From Microcoleus sp. EPA2 (GTDB taxonomy: Bacteria; Cyanobacteriota; Cyanobacteriia; Cyanobacteriales; Microcoleaceae): 64,000 bases of DNA. A program made the translations under genes and the position numbers. A model generated the notes under the pieces. It searched no databases. It had not been told where the DNA came from and saw only the letters and a program-made list of their open reading frames with translations. Location: assembly GCA_020882975.1 (NCBI GenBank), contig JAHRFD010000002.1, positions 256,039 through 320,038 of the forward strand, given 5' to 3'. Numbering within the stretch: position 1 is the stretch's first letter; each line of letters opens with the position of its first letter. Shown piece after piece: positions 1 to 9,500 of this stretch.

Positions 1-1
1 A

Positions 2-736
2 GAACGAATATATCCTTATAAACAAGATTTGGTTAAATTGCTTTTTGATGAAGATATCGATTTAAGTAAACTGCAAGTATTACCAATAGATACAAGAAAT
101 CTCCGCGACATTAATACAGGTTTACTTGTAAGGTTAGCAAACATTGTCCAGAAAAAACAATATCTCGCGGCATTATTAACAGAACGTGGTATTGACTTGA
201 ATCGTTATGAGGTAAATAGGTATCTAGAGCAACTACCAAAGGATGATAATTACATAGACAGCAGTACATATAAAAGAATGAATATCTTTATTAAGCCATT
301 CTTTGGTAAGCTCAAAGAGCCTATAGGAGACAAAATTGTTAATTCTGAAGTTATTCGGATGAACAATACAATATATGGTGCAAAAGGGATGACGAGTCAA
401 ATCTCTCTGCGTGAACGTTACAAAGAAGTTTATTTGCAGGCCACAGTAGATAGAGTATTTTGGTTACTGCTAGAAACCTATCTATCTGATTTTGCTAAAG
501 TAAAGCTCAACGAAGAAGAAGGGTATATAAGCAAGGCGTATGTATCGCCTAGAAGATTTATAGCACCTGCGATAGTCACTGTCACCTTAAATGGGAAATG
601 GAAAGCAGATATTCCGTTTGGTTCTAAAGATAATATGTCGTACAATGCAAGTATAGAGGCGATCGCAAGTCTCTTACAGGCAAGCGGAATACCTAAGCTG
701 AAGTTCTCATTCACACAGGAGTCTATACGCACATAG
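2..736 (+). CDS. Unrecognised protein, 5' end missing
   Basis: The frame is open from base 2 to the stop at 734-736, so the gene very probably begins upstream of the window; an internal TTG at 29 is only a nominal start. At least 244 codons are visible. The product is mixed alpha/beta in character, with many Leu, Lys and Tyr, no signal peptide, no membrane segment and no motif I can assign. Codon use is AT-rich compared with the amidase downstream, which suggests accessory DNA. Its 3' end is followed by a repeat and a gene fragment (833-1053). Function unknown. Confidence 0.6.
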   Translation, partial: ERIYPYKQDLVKLLFDEDIDLSKLQVLPIDTRNLRDINTGLLVRLANIVQKKQYLAALLTERGIDLNRYEVNRYLEQLPKDDNYIDSSTYKRMNIFIKPFFGKLKEPIGDKIVNSEVIRMNNTIYGAKGMTSQISLRERYKEVYLQATVDRVFWLLLETYLSDFAKVKLNEEEGYISKAYVSPRRFIAPAIVTVTLNGKWKADIPFGSKDNMSYNASIEAIASLLQASGIPKLKFSFTQESIRT

Positions 737-832
737 CTGTTTGCAGAAGAAAGAGTTGTGGTATGGAGTGCATCAGGTTTGAGATGAGGAAGCGACACAG
801 AAACGATGATTCTCACGCACCGTTTGTTGTGT

Positions 833-889
833 GGTGCGTCAGTTGTGAGAAAGTTGGTTTGGATCGAAAATAATGGTAGCTGACGCACC
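833..889. repeat. Small inverted-repeat (MITE-like) element
   Basis: Perfect 10-base arms GGTGCGTCAG (833-842) and CTGACGCACC (880-889) flank a 37-base centre. It directly abuts the truncated pentapeptide-repeat frame that starts at 898. Similar GGTGCGTC sequence occurs at the broken end of the DUF5615 fragment near 43213, suggesting a dispersed family associated with gene breakage. Confidence 0.55.
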
Positions 890-897
890 CTACTACT

Positions 898-1053
898 GAC
901 GCTAATTTAGATGGTGCTGACTTGCGCTTTGCTGATTTGAGAGATGCCAATCTTTCTAATACGAATCTCCGCAATGCTAACATGGATGGTGCTAGTCTCG
1001 ACCGAGCCAGTATGGGAGGCACAATCATGCCCGATGGCCGGAAAAATCAATGA
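898..1053 (+). pseudogene. 3' fragment of a pentapeptide-repeat protein
   Basis: This frame of 51 codons encodes A(D/N)Lxx repeats (DANLDGADLRFADLRDANL and onwards) and ends with GTIMPDGRKNQ, a typical C-terminus of cyanobacterial pentapeptide-repeat proteins, which fold as a right-handed beta-helix. No start codon precedes it; stops in the frame lie just upstream in the inverted-repeat element at 833-889. I read it as the tail of a gene whose 5' part was lost when the repeat inserted or recombined. It ends 18 bases before the amidase start. Confidence 0.7.
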
Positions 1054-1071
1054 TATTAAATTTTGTTATTT

Positions 1072-2550
1072 ATGAGTAGCCTGACCTTTACCTCTGCCCA
1101 TCAGCTAGCGCGAATGATTCGCGATCGCAAAGTCTCTGCTGTCGAAGTTCTCGATACTTACCTAACTCAAATCGCCCTACACAACTCGAAATTAAATGCC
1201 ATTTGTACCCTGGATGAAGATAAGGCTCGTACTAGAGCAAAACTTGCCGATGAAGCCCTAGCCAAAGGAGAAAATTGGGGTGCTTTACATGGAGTTCCGA
1301 TCACGATTAAAGACGTCATAGAAACAGCCGGAATCCTGACCACAGCAGGCTATATTCCCCTCAAAAATTACTTCCCCCAAGAGGATGCAACGGCTGTGGC
1401 GAGATTGCGGGCCGCAGGCGCTGTCATCATGGGCAAAACCAATATGGCGGAACTAGCAGCAGATTATCAAAGCACAAATTCTCTGTTTCCACGGGTCAAT
1501 AATCCTTGGCATCTTGACTATACTCCTGGTGGGAGTTCAGGAGGTAGTGCTGCTGCGATCGCAGCCGGACTTTCACCGTTGGATTTAGGCAATGATTTCG
1601 GGGGTTCAGTGCGTCAACCAGCTCACTTTTGTGGTGTTTATGGCTTAAAGCCGACGGATCGCCGTATTTCTACAGCAGGGCTTATTCCTGAAGTGCCGGG
1701 AATGCCATTGTGTATTCGGCACATGATGACAGTGGGGTGTTTTGCCCGATCGATCGAAGACATCCAACTCTGTTTTTCGTTAATTGCCGGCGCGGATTTG
1801 CGACGCCCCGATGTCCCACCGATTCCACTCGATCGACCTTCTGGGAAGCCTTTGCAACATCTCAAAATCGCTTGGAGTGATGAATGGGCCGATGTTCCGG
1901 TTGCTGCTGAGATTCGATCTGCTATGAATGCGATCGCCCAAACACTCTCTGAGGCGGGTGTCCGAGTCGAGCCCTGGATGCCCGAAGACTTTGACTATAC
2001 AAAAATATTTAATCTTTACGGACGGGTTTCAGCATACCTGAATGCGTATGCTCAACCAGTCGATCGATATAATATCCGTCGCAGTTTGCAGTTGATTTTT
2101 CGTACCGCCACCCAGGGCGATAAGCAACTCCGAAAATTAGGTAATTTCGCCAGCATTTTGCCAGAATTATTGAATCCAAGTTTAAAAGGATATTTCGAGG
2201 CACTTACAGAACGCGATCGCTTTACTGCTTATATGGATGAGGCTTTAGAACCTTGGGATGTATGGCTTTGTCCAGTTGCTGCAACCCCTGCGTTTACCCA
2301 TTGTCCTGCTTGGAGTGCCGTTGATGTTGATGGCAGATCCTATCCTTATGCAGTGGCAAACGGAACTTACACCATTCCATTTAATCTTAGCGGACATCCT
2401 GCGGTGGTAATTCCGATTGGCAAAACTCAGAATGGTTTACCGATTGGAATGCAAATTGTTGGTAAGCGGTGGTGTGAAATGGAGTTATTTGCGCTCGCAA
2501 GTGCGATTGACAAAGTGGTTGGTGGCTTTCAACACCCACCTGGTTACTGA
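1072..2550 (+). CDS. Amidase signature (AS) family hydrolase
   Basis: Product of 492 residues of the amidase signature family, which hydrolyses amide bonds by a Ser-cisSer-Lys triad. The triad is visible as Lys80 (TIKD), Ser155 (GGSSGG) and Ser179 (GNDFGGSVRQPA). The spacing of 24 between the two serines matches the family. ATG at 1072 is preferred over an in-frame TTG at 1063. The substrate cannot be told. It is not clearly GatA, because glutaminyl-tRNA amidotransferase partners are absent and the C-terminus resembles general amidases. Transcribed alone, with an SGNH hydrolase converging downstream. Confidence 0.9.
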   Translation: MSSLTFTSAHQLARMIRDRKVSAVEVLDTYLTQIALHNSKLNAICTLDEDKARTRAKLADEALAKGENWGALHGVPITIKDVIETAGILTTAGYIPLKNYFPQEDATAVARLRAAGAVIMGKTNMAELAADYQSTNSLFPRVNNPWHLDYTPGGSSGGSAAAIAAGLSPLDLGNDFGGSVRQPAHFCGVYGLKPTDRRISTAGLIPEVPGMPLCIRHMMTVGCFARSIEDIQLCFSLIAGADLRRPDVPPIPLDRPSGKPLQHLKIAWSDEWADVPVAAEIRSAMNAIAQTLSEAGVRVEPWMPEDFDYTKIFNLYGRVSAYLNAYAQPVDRYNIRRSLQLIFRTATQGDKQLRKLGNFASILPELLNPSLKGYFEALTERDRFTAYMDEALEPWDVWLCPVAATPAFTHCPAWSAVDVDGRSYPYAVANGTYTIPFNLSGHPAVVIPIGKTQNGLPIGMQIVGKRWCEMELFALASAIDKVVGGFQHPPGY

Positions 2551-2630
2551 ACTGGCGATCGAGTTTCAATTAGTTTTCAATAACTAACAACTAATACCAT
2601 TTCTCTAAAATCGTGCAAAAATCTTTTACC

Positions 2631-2646
2631 CCCCTTTATAAAGGGG
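2631..2646. repeat. Short palindrome CCCCTTTATAAAGGGG
   Basis: A perfect 16-base palindrome within a C-rich/G-rich context, between the convergent amidase and SGNH genes. It resembles the CCCCCTT/AAGGGGG palindromes at 42383-42534, so it probably belongs to the same dispersed family. It could also aid transcription termination. Confidence 0.4.
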
Positions 2647-2692
2647 AGGGACAAGACTACTGTTGCATTCTTTTTTAAAATTTGTATAACAA

Positions 2693-3382
2693 CTAACTCA
2701 TACTTGCTAGGGGTTCCCAACTTGTGACATCTTCAAACAAAGATTCATACCCCGCCACATTGGGATGAATCCCATCTGAAATTAAGCGCGATCGACACCA
2801 ATCACTACCCCGATCGCACCACTTGTCAAAAATATCTAAATAAGGGATTCCCCGCTGCACACAAGCCACTCTGGTTGCTTCTTTATATCGATACTGGTCA
2901 GCATGACTGTAATACAAACAATCCTGAAAAGGCATTTTACTTTCATCCACCGGCACCATCCCCACAAAAATCACAGGACAAAGTTGTTGTGACAAATTTA
3001 ACAAGTGGTCTAAAACAGTTTTAAAATGTTCAAAGTCAGTATAATTTCGCCCGATCGCAGATTGTAGTCTCGCCGAATCATTCAGCCCTACCGAAAGAAT
3101 CATCGCATCCGGGACACGATTTCTGAGCTCACCACGGTGACGAAACTCATTCTCTAGCCGCTGGGCGACTTGATAAGCGCGATCGCCCCTAACCCCCAAA
3201 TTATAAAGAACGTGCCCAGGAATCTCCGACAACATCCATTGTCGTCGCAGTCGTTCCACCCAGCCCCCGCCCACATTGTCGCCAAAACCGTAGATTAAAC
3301 TGTCCCCAAACGCCACCAATTTTAGAGGATGAGAAGTTATCGGACGCAAGTGATCGAAGGAATAAGCTGTCGCTGCGTGCAT
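2693..3382 (-). CDS. SGNH/GDSL-family hydrolase (lipase/esterase-like)
   Basis: Product of 229 residues with the SGNH layout. Block I is FGDSLIYG with nucleophile Ser28, a block III-like SVGLND provides the oxyanion Asn, and block V SDGIHPN provides Asp203 and His206. There is no signal peptide, so a cytoplasmic esterase or thioesterase acting on small acyl esters is likely. The substrate is unknown. It faces the amidase tail and lies about 150 bp from the tnpB element. A second SGNH domain occurs in the fusion protein at 15886. Confidence 0.88.
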   Translation of the reverse strand: MHAATAYSFDHLRPITSHPLKLVAFGDSLIYGFGDNVGGGWVERLRRQWMLSEIPGHVLYNLGVRGDRAYQVAQRLENEFRHRGELRNRVPDAMILSVGLNDSARLQSAIGRNYTDFEHFKTVLDHLLNLSQQLCPVIFVGMVPVDESKMPFQDCLYYSHADQYRYKEATRVACVQRGIPYLDIFDKWCDRGSDWCRSRLISDGIHPNVAGYESLFEDVTSWEPLASMS

Positions 3383-3490
3383 AACAAAACGGTACTCAAT
3401 GAATAATTGACATATTCACACTATATTTCAATGAGACCCGATCGCCTTCAACCCGATCGCACCGAGACCGTGGATTTACCCGAATTTGTT

Positions 3491-3650
3491 GTTGACATTC
3501 TCACGCCAGCTAAAGCCACGGTGATTCTAAACATTACTGCTTAGGCTTCCTCTTTCTACGACCCGACTTATTTGAAGGAGTTTCCTCACCCAAACTCTTG
3601 TCGATGTCTCCAGAGGCGTTTGAGGTTCCCGTATGCCCTACGGTACGCAA
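3491..3650 (-). ncRNA. Predicted omega-RNA at the tnpB 3' end
   Basis: Known IS605-type TnpB nucleases use an RNA covering the 3' end of tnpB and the right end of the element, with the guide taken from DNA just past that end. Here the corresponding segment runs from the tnpB tail through the right-end hairpin, and the putative guide would start at AACAAATTCGGG below 3491. This is inferred from position and family; only the hairpin and terminal motif are visible. Confidence 0.35.
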
Positions 3651-4739
3651 TCCTAGTTCTAATATGTTGCGAGCGGCATTCCAATCTCGGTCTAAGACAA
3701 ATCCACAATGCGGACAAATGTGTGTTCTTTGACTTAACAATTTTTTCGCCACTTTCCCGCAATTAGAGCAATTTTGACTGGTGTAGTGAGGTGGTACTGC
3801 AACAGTCGCCACCCCAAATACTTTGCCAAAATATTCAACCCAATTCCTAAAAGCTGTCCAGGCTGCATCTGATATAGACTTGGACAGTTTTTTGTTCCTG
3901 ACCATATTACGCACTGACAAGTCTTCATAGGCTACCAAGTCGTTAGACTGGACTACGCACCTTGCTAATTTCACAGCAAAGTCTTTACGCCGCCTGCTTA
4001 CCTTGAGGTGCTTTCTACTCAAGCGATTTCGCGCTTTATCTCTGTTCTTAGAGCTTTTCTGGGTTCTCGAAAGTCTGCGATTAAGCTTTTTAAGTGACCG
4101 TTCAGATTTTCTTAAATGACGCGGATTCTCAATGGTATTGCCATCGGAGTCTGTATAGAAGTGCGTTAACCCTACGTCTAAACCAATAGTTCGTCCCGTA
4201 GGTTCCCGTTTTTCATTTCGTTCGACATCAATACAGAACTGCACATAGTATCCATCTGCTCGACGAACTACGCGAACCCGCTTGATTTGACTATTCTGAT
4301 AAAAGTGAAGGTCGCGAGTTCCCCATAACTTAAAACTTCCCGCTTTAAATCCATCACTAAAAGTTATATTTCGCCTGTCGTCAGAAAGCACCCATCCGCA
4401 AGTCTTGTATTCAACAGAACCGTGCGTTTCATGCTTTTTGAAACGGGGAAAACCTTTTTTTCCGAGTTTTGCTTTTTTGCAGTTGTCAAAAAACCGCGCA
4501 ATCGCCGACCAAGCTCTCTGTGCGGAAGCTTGCCTTGCCATTGAGTTGAGCTTCGCAGCCCAAGGGAATTCTTTGGCAAGTACCGCACAATAAGCGCTTA
4601 AGTCGTAGCGACCTACACCTTTTGTGTCCATCCAGTACCTGATGCAGCTATTCCGAATAAAGCGAGCAGTACGAATGGCTTCGTCTAGCCGTTTATACTG
4701 CTCGCTCTTTCCTTCTAGTTTAGCTTCAAATACTAACAT
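3534..4739 (-). CDS. tnpB: TnpB, RNA-guided nuclease of an IS605-type element
   Basis: Full-length TnpB of 401 residues. The RuvC-like catalytic triad is intact: Asp188 (TIGLDVG), Glu272 (AYEDLS) and Asp352 (DRDWNAARNI). A four-cysteine zinc finger (CSNCG and CPHCG) sits between the last two motifs. The C-terminus is strongly basic. Members of this family are programmable DNA nucleases guided by an omega-RNA that help retain the element at the donor site. The gene looks functional, with no frameshift or stop. It is not linked to a tnpA and inserts between an SGNH gene and rpoZ. Confidence 0.93.
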   Translation of the reverse strand: MLVFEAKLEGKSEQYKRLDEAIRTARFIRNSCIRYWMDTKGVGRYDLSAYCAVLAKEFPWAAKLNSMARQASAQRAWSAIARFFDNCKKAKLGKKGFPRFKKHETHGSVEYKTCGWVLSDDRRNITFSDGFKAGSFKLWGTRDLHFYQNSQIKRVRVVRRADGYYVQFCIDVERNEKREPTGRTIGLDVGLTHFYTDSDGNTIENPRHLRKSERSLKKLNRRLSRTQKSSKNRDKARNRLSRKHLKVSRRRKDFAVKLARCVVQSNDLVAYEDLSVRNMVRNKKLSKSISDAAWTAFRNWVEYFGKVFGVATVAVPPHYTSQNCSNCGKVAKKLLSQRTHICPHCGFVLDRDWNAARNILELGLRTVGHTGTSNASGDIDKSLGEETPSNKSGRRKRKPKQ

Positions 4740-4870
4740 TTACGTCGCTACGATGGATATAAAACACTATAGCATAGTTTTCATGAAATTAAATCCGTCC
4801 TACAAGGACGGGGCTTTAGACCCAGTTCTTTGGTAAACTAGAATCTAACATCAGATAAGTAGGTAGTCTC

Positions 4871-5101
4871 ATGGCTAAGCGTCCACCCTTTGATTCAACT
4901 CAGCTAACCCGTAGGGCAGAAGAGTTGATCAGTGCTGCATCCAACCGTTATCGGATTACGGTGCAGGTAGCGAACCGCGCCAAACGTCGTCGCTATGAAG
5001 ATTTTGACAACAATGACGACCATCAAATGAAACCAGTGATGCGGGCTATATTTGAAATGTCTGACGAATTGACACAGCCGGAAATTATCGGAGACATCTA
5101 G
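4871..5101 (+). CDS. rpoZ: RNA polymerase omega subunit
   Basis: 76-residue protein matching the short cyanobacterial RpoZ, beginning [19 protein letters not shown] and containing the conserved [11 protein letters not shown] segment followed by an acidic tail. Omega binds the beta-prime subunit and aids polymerase assembly and sigma-factor recruitment. The element carrying tnpB ends only about 45 bases upstream, so the insertion lies close to the rpoZ promoter and could alter its expression. Confidence 0.92.
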   Translation: MAKRPPFDSTQLTRRAEELISAASNRYRITVQVANRAKRRRYEDFDNNDDHQMKPVMRAIFEMSDELTQPEIIGDI

Positions 5102-5193
5102 CTATTTGGAGAGTTTTGAGGTGCGAGCAATTATTTTGACTCAAACTCAAAACTTCCTGAAATTATTTAATATTTGCATAAATTATCAAAACC

Positions 5194-5844
5194 GTGAAGA
5201 AATTAAAGCTGACCTTGAGTTTTTTGTTAATTACTTTGAGTGTGGCTATTTTCACGCTTTTGAGTTGGATACTGGAATCGGGCCAACTCAGTTTGTCGGC
5301 TTTGCAACCATCGGCGTTACAGAATTATCCATCTATTGCTCAGCTCCAAATTGCTCAAGAAGCCTCGCCACGACAAATTAGAGTCCAAGATGCTTGGAAA
5401 TTTGTCTATCAAAAATTGCCTGATTTCCCCCTCGCCAATAATTACATTTCTAAAGAAACTGGAAAAGTAGACCCCAATAATACTTTAGTTGCACGCTTGA
5501 TTCGATATCATGTGTTTGTCAAAGGACGGCCACCCAATTATCGCTTTGATTGGAAATTGAGCTTAGCTGATTATTTGGGGGTGACTCCCGATTATTTGGT
5601 CGAAAGTGTGTATCCCGGAAACGATGTTTTGCGCTCAAATCCCTTGGAGGGCGATCGGGCTGCGATTCAAGGTTTAAATAGAAGTCAGCGAGATGCTTTG
5701 GTTCAAGCTTTAGTTGATGTTTTTACAGGGGATTTGGGTTCATCAGACCCCAAAGCACCGACGGGAGGAAAACCAGAAGGGCGATCGAACTCCCCCACCA
5801 TACCTCAGCCCCAGCCCGGAGACGCCAAGTTACTAGCACCTTAA
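5194..5844 (+). CDS. Conserved cyanobacterial hypothetical, membrane-anchored or secreted
   Basis: Product of 216 residues starting at GTG 5194 with a basic N-terminus and a hydrophobic segment at about residues 6-27 (LTLSFLLITLSVAIFTLLSW), a signal peptide or anchor. The middle domain (about 60-170) contains aromatic, basic sequence (RYHVFVKGRPPNYRFDWKLS) and the C-terminus is proline/glycine-rich and disordered. I do not recognise a catalytic motif. It lies 92 bases after rpoZ on the same strand. Confidence 0.72.
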   Translation: MKKLKLTLSFLLITLSVAIFTLLSWILESGQLSLSALQPSALQNYPSIAQLQIAQEASPRQIRVQDAWKFVYQKLPDFPLANNYISKETGKVDPNNTLVARLIRYHVFVKGRPPNYRFDWKLSLADYLGVTPDYLVESVYPGNDVLRSNPLEGDRAAIQGLNRSQRDALVQALVDVFTGDLGSSDPKAPTGGKPEGRSNSPTIPQPQPGDAKLLAP

Positions 5845-5884
5845 AATTTTGTTTCAATGATTAGGTAGAATCATAATTATGCCC

Positions 5885-5931
5885 CTCTCTTCTCTTCCTC
5901 TGTGTTCTCTGCGTTCTCTGCGGTTAAATCA
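5885..5931. repeat. Dispersed CTCTGCG-type cyanobacterial repeat
   Basis: Sequence of the form CCTCTGTGTTCTCTGCGTTCTCTGCGG, one copy of a family seen again at 36571-36612, 36690-36720, 53821-53860 and (opposite strand) 58644-58690. Here it forms the leader of the DUF1818 gene and creates a spurious in-frame extension upstream of its real ATG. Confidence 0.65.
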
Positions 5932-5952
5932 TCCGATATCAAAAATTTCTCC

Positions 5953-6321
5953 ATGGTCGATCGCGTAATTAAGACAGGTGACGGATGGCGTTTGGGATGG
6001 AACCCCAACAGCACCGAGTTTCAGGGTTTAGTGGGCGGCGATGGTTGGGCGATCGAACTCACCGAGGCTGAGTTGAACGATTTTTGCCACCTACTAGCCC
6101 AATTAGCCGCCACCATGACTCAAATGGCCAGTGAGTTGATGGAAGAGGAAAAAATCGCGATCGAAGCCGAAAGCGATTTAGTGTGGGTGCAAGTAGAAGG
6201 CTATCCCCAAGCTTACAGCGTGCAATTCATCCTCAGTGCTGGTAGGAGGTGTGAGGGTTTTTGGCCCCCGGCTGCGATACCGGGTTTGACCCAAGCTGCA
6301 AAAATTTTAAAAGTTTTTTGA
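5953..6321 (+). CDS. DUF1818 family protein
   Basis: Product of 122 residues from ATG 5953 (MVDRVIKTGDGWRLGW). The frame opens earlier, at 5902, but that extension is translated repeat DNA, so the internal ATG is chosen. The sequence matches the small DUF1818 family found in cyanobacteria and plastid-bearing organisms, with conserved GWRLGWNP, GGDGWAIELTEAE and a tryptophan-containing C-terminus (GRRCEGFWPPAAIPGL). Function unknown. It is followed directly by tRNA-Pro. Confidence 0.82.
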   Translation: MVDRVIKTGDGWRLGWNPNSTEFQGLVGGDGWAIELTEAELNDFCHLLAQLAATMTQMASELMEEEKIAIEAESDLVWVQVEGYPQAYSVQFILSAGRRCEGFWPPAAIPGLTQAAKILKVF

Positions 6322-6367
6322 TTTTTTTTGACTTTTCCTGAATTTGATGATATGCTGTTAAAGCTGT

Positions 6368-6441
6368 CGGGACGTAGCGCAGCTTGGTAGCGCACTACTT
6401 TGGGGTAGTAGGGGTCGCAGGTTCAAATCCTGTCGTTCCGA
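6368..6441 (+). tRNA. tRNA-Pro, anticodon TGG
   Basis: A complete cloverleaf: acceptor arms CGGGACG and CGTTCCG (one G-U type pair), D-arm GCGCAGCTTGGTAGCGC, anticodon arm CTACT-TTGGGGT-AGTAG with TGG, T-arm with GGTTCAAATCC, and discriminator A at 6441. CCA is not encoded. A strong hairpin terminator follows at 6449. Confidence 0.95.
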
Positions 6442-6448
6442 TTGTAAC

Positions 6449-6473
6449 AAAACCCGCTCAATGAGCGGGTTTT
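6449..6473 (+). terminator. Intrinsic terminator after tRNA-Pro
   Basis: Perfect stem AAAACCCGCTC (6449-6459) with GAGCGGGTTTT (6463-6473) around a 3-base loop, followed by a T-rich run. On the minus strand it may also terminate the large restriction-modification gene that ends at 6501. Confidence 0.85.
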
Positions 6474-6500
6474 ACTGTTTTTAGAGTTTTTTTCACCCTT

Positions 6501-9500
6501 CTATGCAGTCTCTCCCTCTACAATTTTAATTTCCTCAGCCGTCAATTCATACAACTGATAAACCAGTCGATCTATTTCTTTTTCTAATTCTGTGGTGTCT
6601 GCTTTGGGATCGGATTTTTTGGCTGTCAGGATTTGATCGACTATTGATTCAATTCGTATTACAATTTTTTCATTGTCAAATTGAACAGGTAAATTCTTTA
6701 AAATTGTTGGTTTAATTTGCGCCAAGGTTCTATTCACTTCCATAGATAACAATCTATAGAAATAAGTTAATAATTTTGAGTTTAAAACACCAACCAGCAA
6801 TTTATTTGAATATTTACCATTACTCGCCATTACATACAATCCATCTGTCGGAAATATTTGATTAACATCTAATCCCACAATTATTCTGTCTCCAGTAATT
6901 ACACCAATAATCTTTTCTTGTTTAAGAAATATTTTTTTATTTCTTGGTCGATGCAAAGACCAAAAAGGATGTTTACCTTCCTCAACCTCTTGACAAGTTA
7001 TCTGCTCCTTAAACGTTTGTAGATAGTTGAGAATATTAGGAATAAGTTGACAAGCGTCGCTTTTTTGTGTATAAAGAATTTTCTTGCCAACATCTTGAAC
7101 TAGATATTTTTTGAGATCTCGACCACCTGTAATCGTAGAAAAAATAAAATCTTTTTCTAATAAACATCTTTGAATAATTTGATCGTCAACAATAAAAGCA
7201 TCTTTAAAATCAGGACTGATTCCTCTTTGAATCTCATCATTATCTACTAACTCAATCAATCTGGTATGTTTATATTTATTAATTATTTTATAACCACTAA
7301 TATTTTTTGTAGGAATAGCTTTATTGGGAATATCCTCGAAAAAAGATGTATTGATTTCTGTTAGTAAAATATTAGATAGCTTGTCAGAGCCACCAACATA
7401 ATATTCGCCAATCAAAGAAATATTGCTAATGTTAGATGTGAGGAGTATGATACAAGCAGGTCTTGAGACATCTTCAAAAATTGCATCTCCTAAATTCAAA
7501 GCTATCTCTAATTGAGATTTATTGAATATTTTTTCGCGTAACTTTTCATTGTCAATTTGATATAAAATCACATCAGGAATAATTTGACATACCAGACCAA
7601 ATTTTGATTTCAGGGAAAATGTTAAATTAATAAAAAACATAAAAGAATCTACCATCCTAACAACAATGTCAGAATTCATAGCTTTTATATGTTTAAGCTG
7701 ATTAGGATCTATATTGGCCCCCCAAGGTGGATTCCCAATCACCACATCAAAACCCACAAAATCACCATCATCATTCAGCACTTCAGGAAACTCAAACCGC
7801 CATTCAAAAGCATTTTCGTAAATTTTGCCACTTTCTATTTCCTCAATTTCAAATTCTAACTTATCAATCTCATTACTTAACTTAGTGATTTTCTTTTCCC
7901 GTGCCTTTTGCTCCGTCGTTGATTCCTGAAATAACAACATTTGATTCTCTAAATTATAACGCTCACCCTCAAGATTTCTCAACTTAGTCTTTTTTGAATC
8001 ATTCCCATAAAGTGTTGTGCGGAAATTGCCCTTAATAGATGAGATTATGCCTTCCATTTCCCGTTTTTGCTCCTTACTTTCAGCATTGCGGTAAGTTTGC
8101 ACAGCATTTTTGTAACTATCAATATCACACTTGCTTTTCCTTAAAGCTTGTCGCAAATCAACATCCAACGCAAAACGGCTAATCAAAGAATTACCACATT
8201 TGATATTGATATCAATATTTGGTAGAGTTTCCAACTCCGTGTAATGACTTTCGGCTTTATAATAAGCATTTTTCAAAAGTTCAATCCATAACCTCAAACG
8301 ACATATTTTGACAGAGTTTGGGTTAATATCTACACCAAATAAACAATTTTCAATAATCGTCTGTTTTTCGTGAAATAGAGTTTCTTGTATCCGTTGACTT
8401 TCCGGGCTTTTGGGATTATACTCAAATAATAATCCATCATCATCGGTGACAACTAACTCATCATTTGCCACCTCAACCTGATAATCTCTTAATGTTTTCC
8501 CTTGTTTATCAATCAAAATCTTTAGTTCACTTTTAATCGCGATCGTTTCATTAAGAGCCGAAACTAAAAAATGTCCAGATCCCACAGCCGGATCGCAAAT
8601 TTTGAGACTATTGATAATCTGATTAGCTTCTTTCTTGTCTTTAATATTGTCGTACAAGTCGTTAATATTTTGGCAATTCCAGCCTTTAATTTCATTAAAA
8701 TTCTGCACAACGGCTCGGCGAATTGTTTCGCGGCACATATACATAGTAATGAAGCCTGGAGTAAAGAAAGCTCCATCTTTATAACCGTTGATTTTTTCAA
8801 AAATTAACCCAAGCACAGAAGCATTAATCAGCCGTTTATTGTCTTCCTTAATTTCTGATGAACCTTCGCTGCTGAAATCGTAAGCATTCAGAAATTCAAA
8901 GAAATATTCCAAGCCATTAAGTTCCCCTGTGCGCTTTTTCCCGTTGCTATCTTTCAAGACGCTAGATGATAAAATCGGCAGATTTTCATCCCGGAGATTG
9001 CTAATAGAAATAGTTAAGTGTTCGAGTTCGGTTAGCTCAAATAATGAACTGTTTAAATAAGGAACCTTAGCGAAAATATTTTGGATACTACTACTTCTTT
9101 CCTGTGGTTGGCGCGCCAAAACACTAAAGAAAAGGCTATTTAGATCGTCATAGTTCTGTACTTTGCTTAAATTCAAAAATGCAAAGGATTTATCGCCATT
9201 GTGATATTTAATTAACTGCGCTTCTAATAATTTCAGGAACAGGATGCGATTTACCCAAGTGATTACTAATTCTAAGCCAACATTAAACAGTCTGTCTTGG
9301 TAAGTATCGCCAAACTGTTCTGGTTTTTCGAGTCGGGAGATTTTGTCTAAACTATCAAGTTGCTCGATCGCATTTTCAATCAGTGTACCAATATGGCGGC
9401 CTTCTTTTTTCCGCCCGATGAGTTTTTTGCCGCCTGCTTTGGTTTCCGTCAAACCGATGATGTGGAGTAACTCGCTGTAAAATGCTTTATCCAGACTGTT

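Larger units (their letters stand above)
3491..4825 (-). mobile_element. IS605/IS1341-type element carrying only tnpB
   Basis: A single tnpB (3534-4739) with structured ends and no tnpA. On the minus strand the left end holds a perfect hairpin, stem CCGTCC/GGACGG with loop TTGTA (4795-4811), upstream of the gene. The right end (3491-3534) reads into GTGGCTTTAGCTGGCGTGAGAATGTCAAC, an imperfect hairpin with the GAGAATGTCAAC terminus seen in many cyanobacterial IS200/IS605-family elements. Exact borders are uncertain. Without TnpA, movement would need a transposase supplied in trans. Confidence 0.75.
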
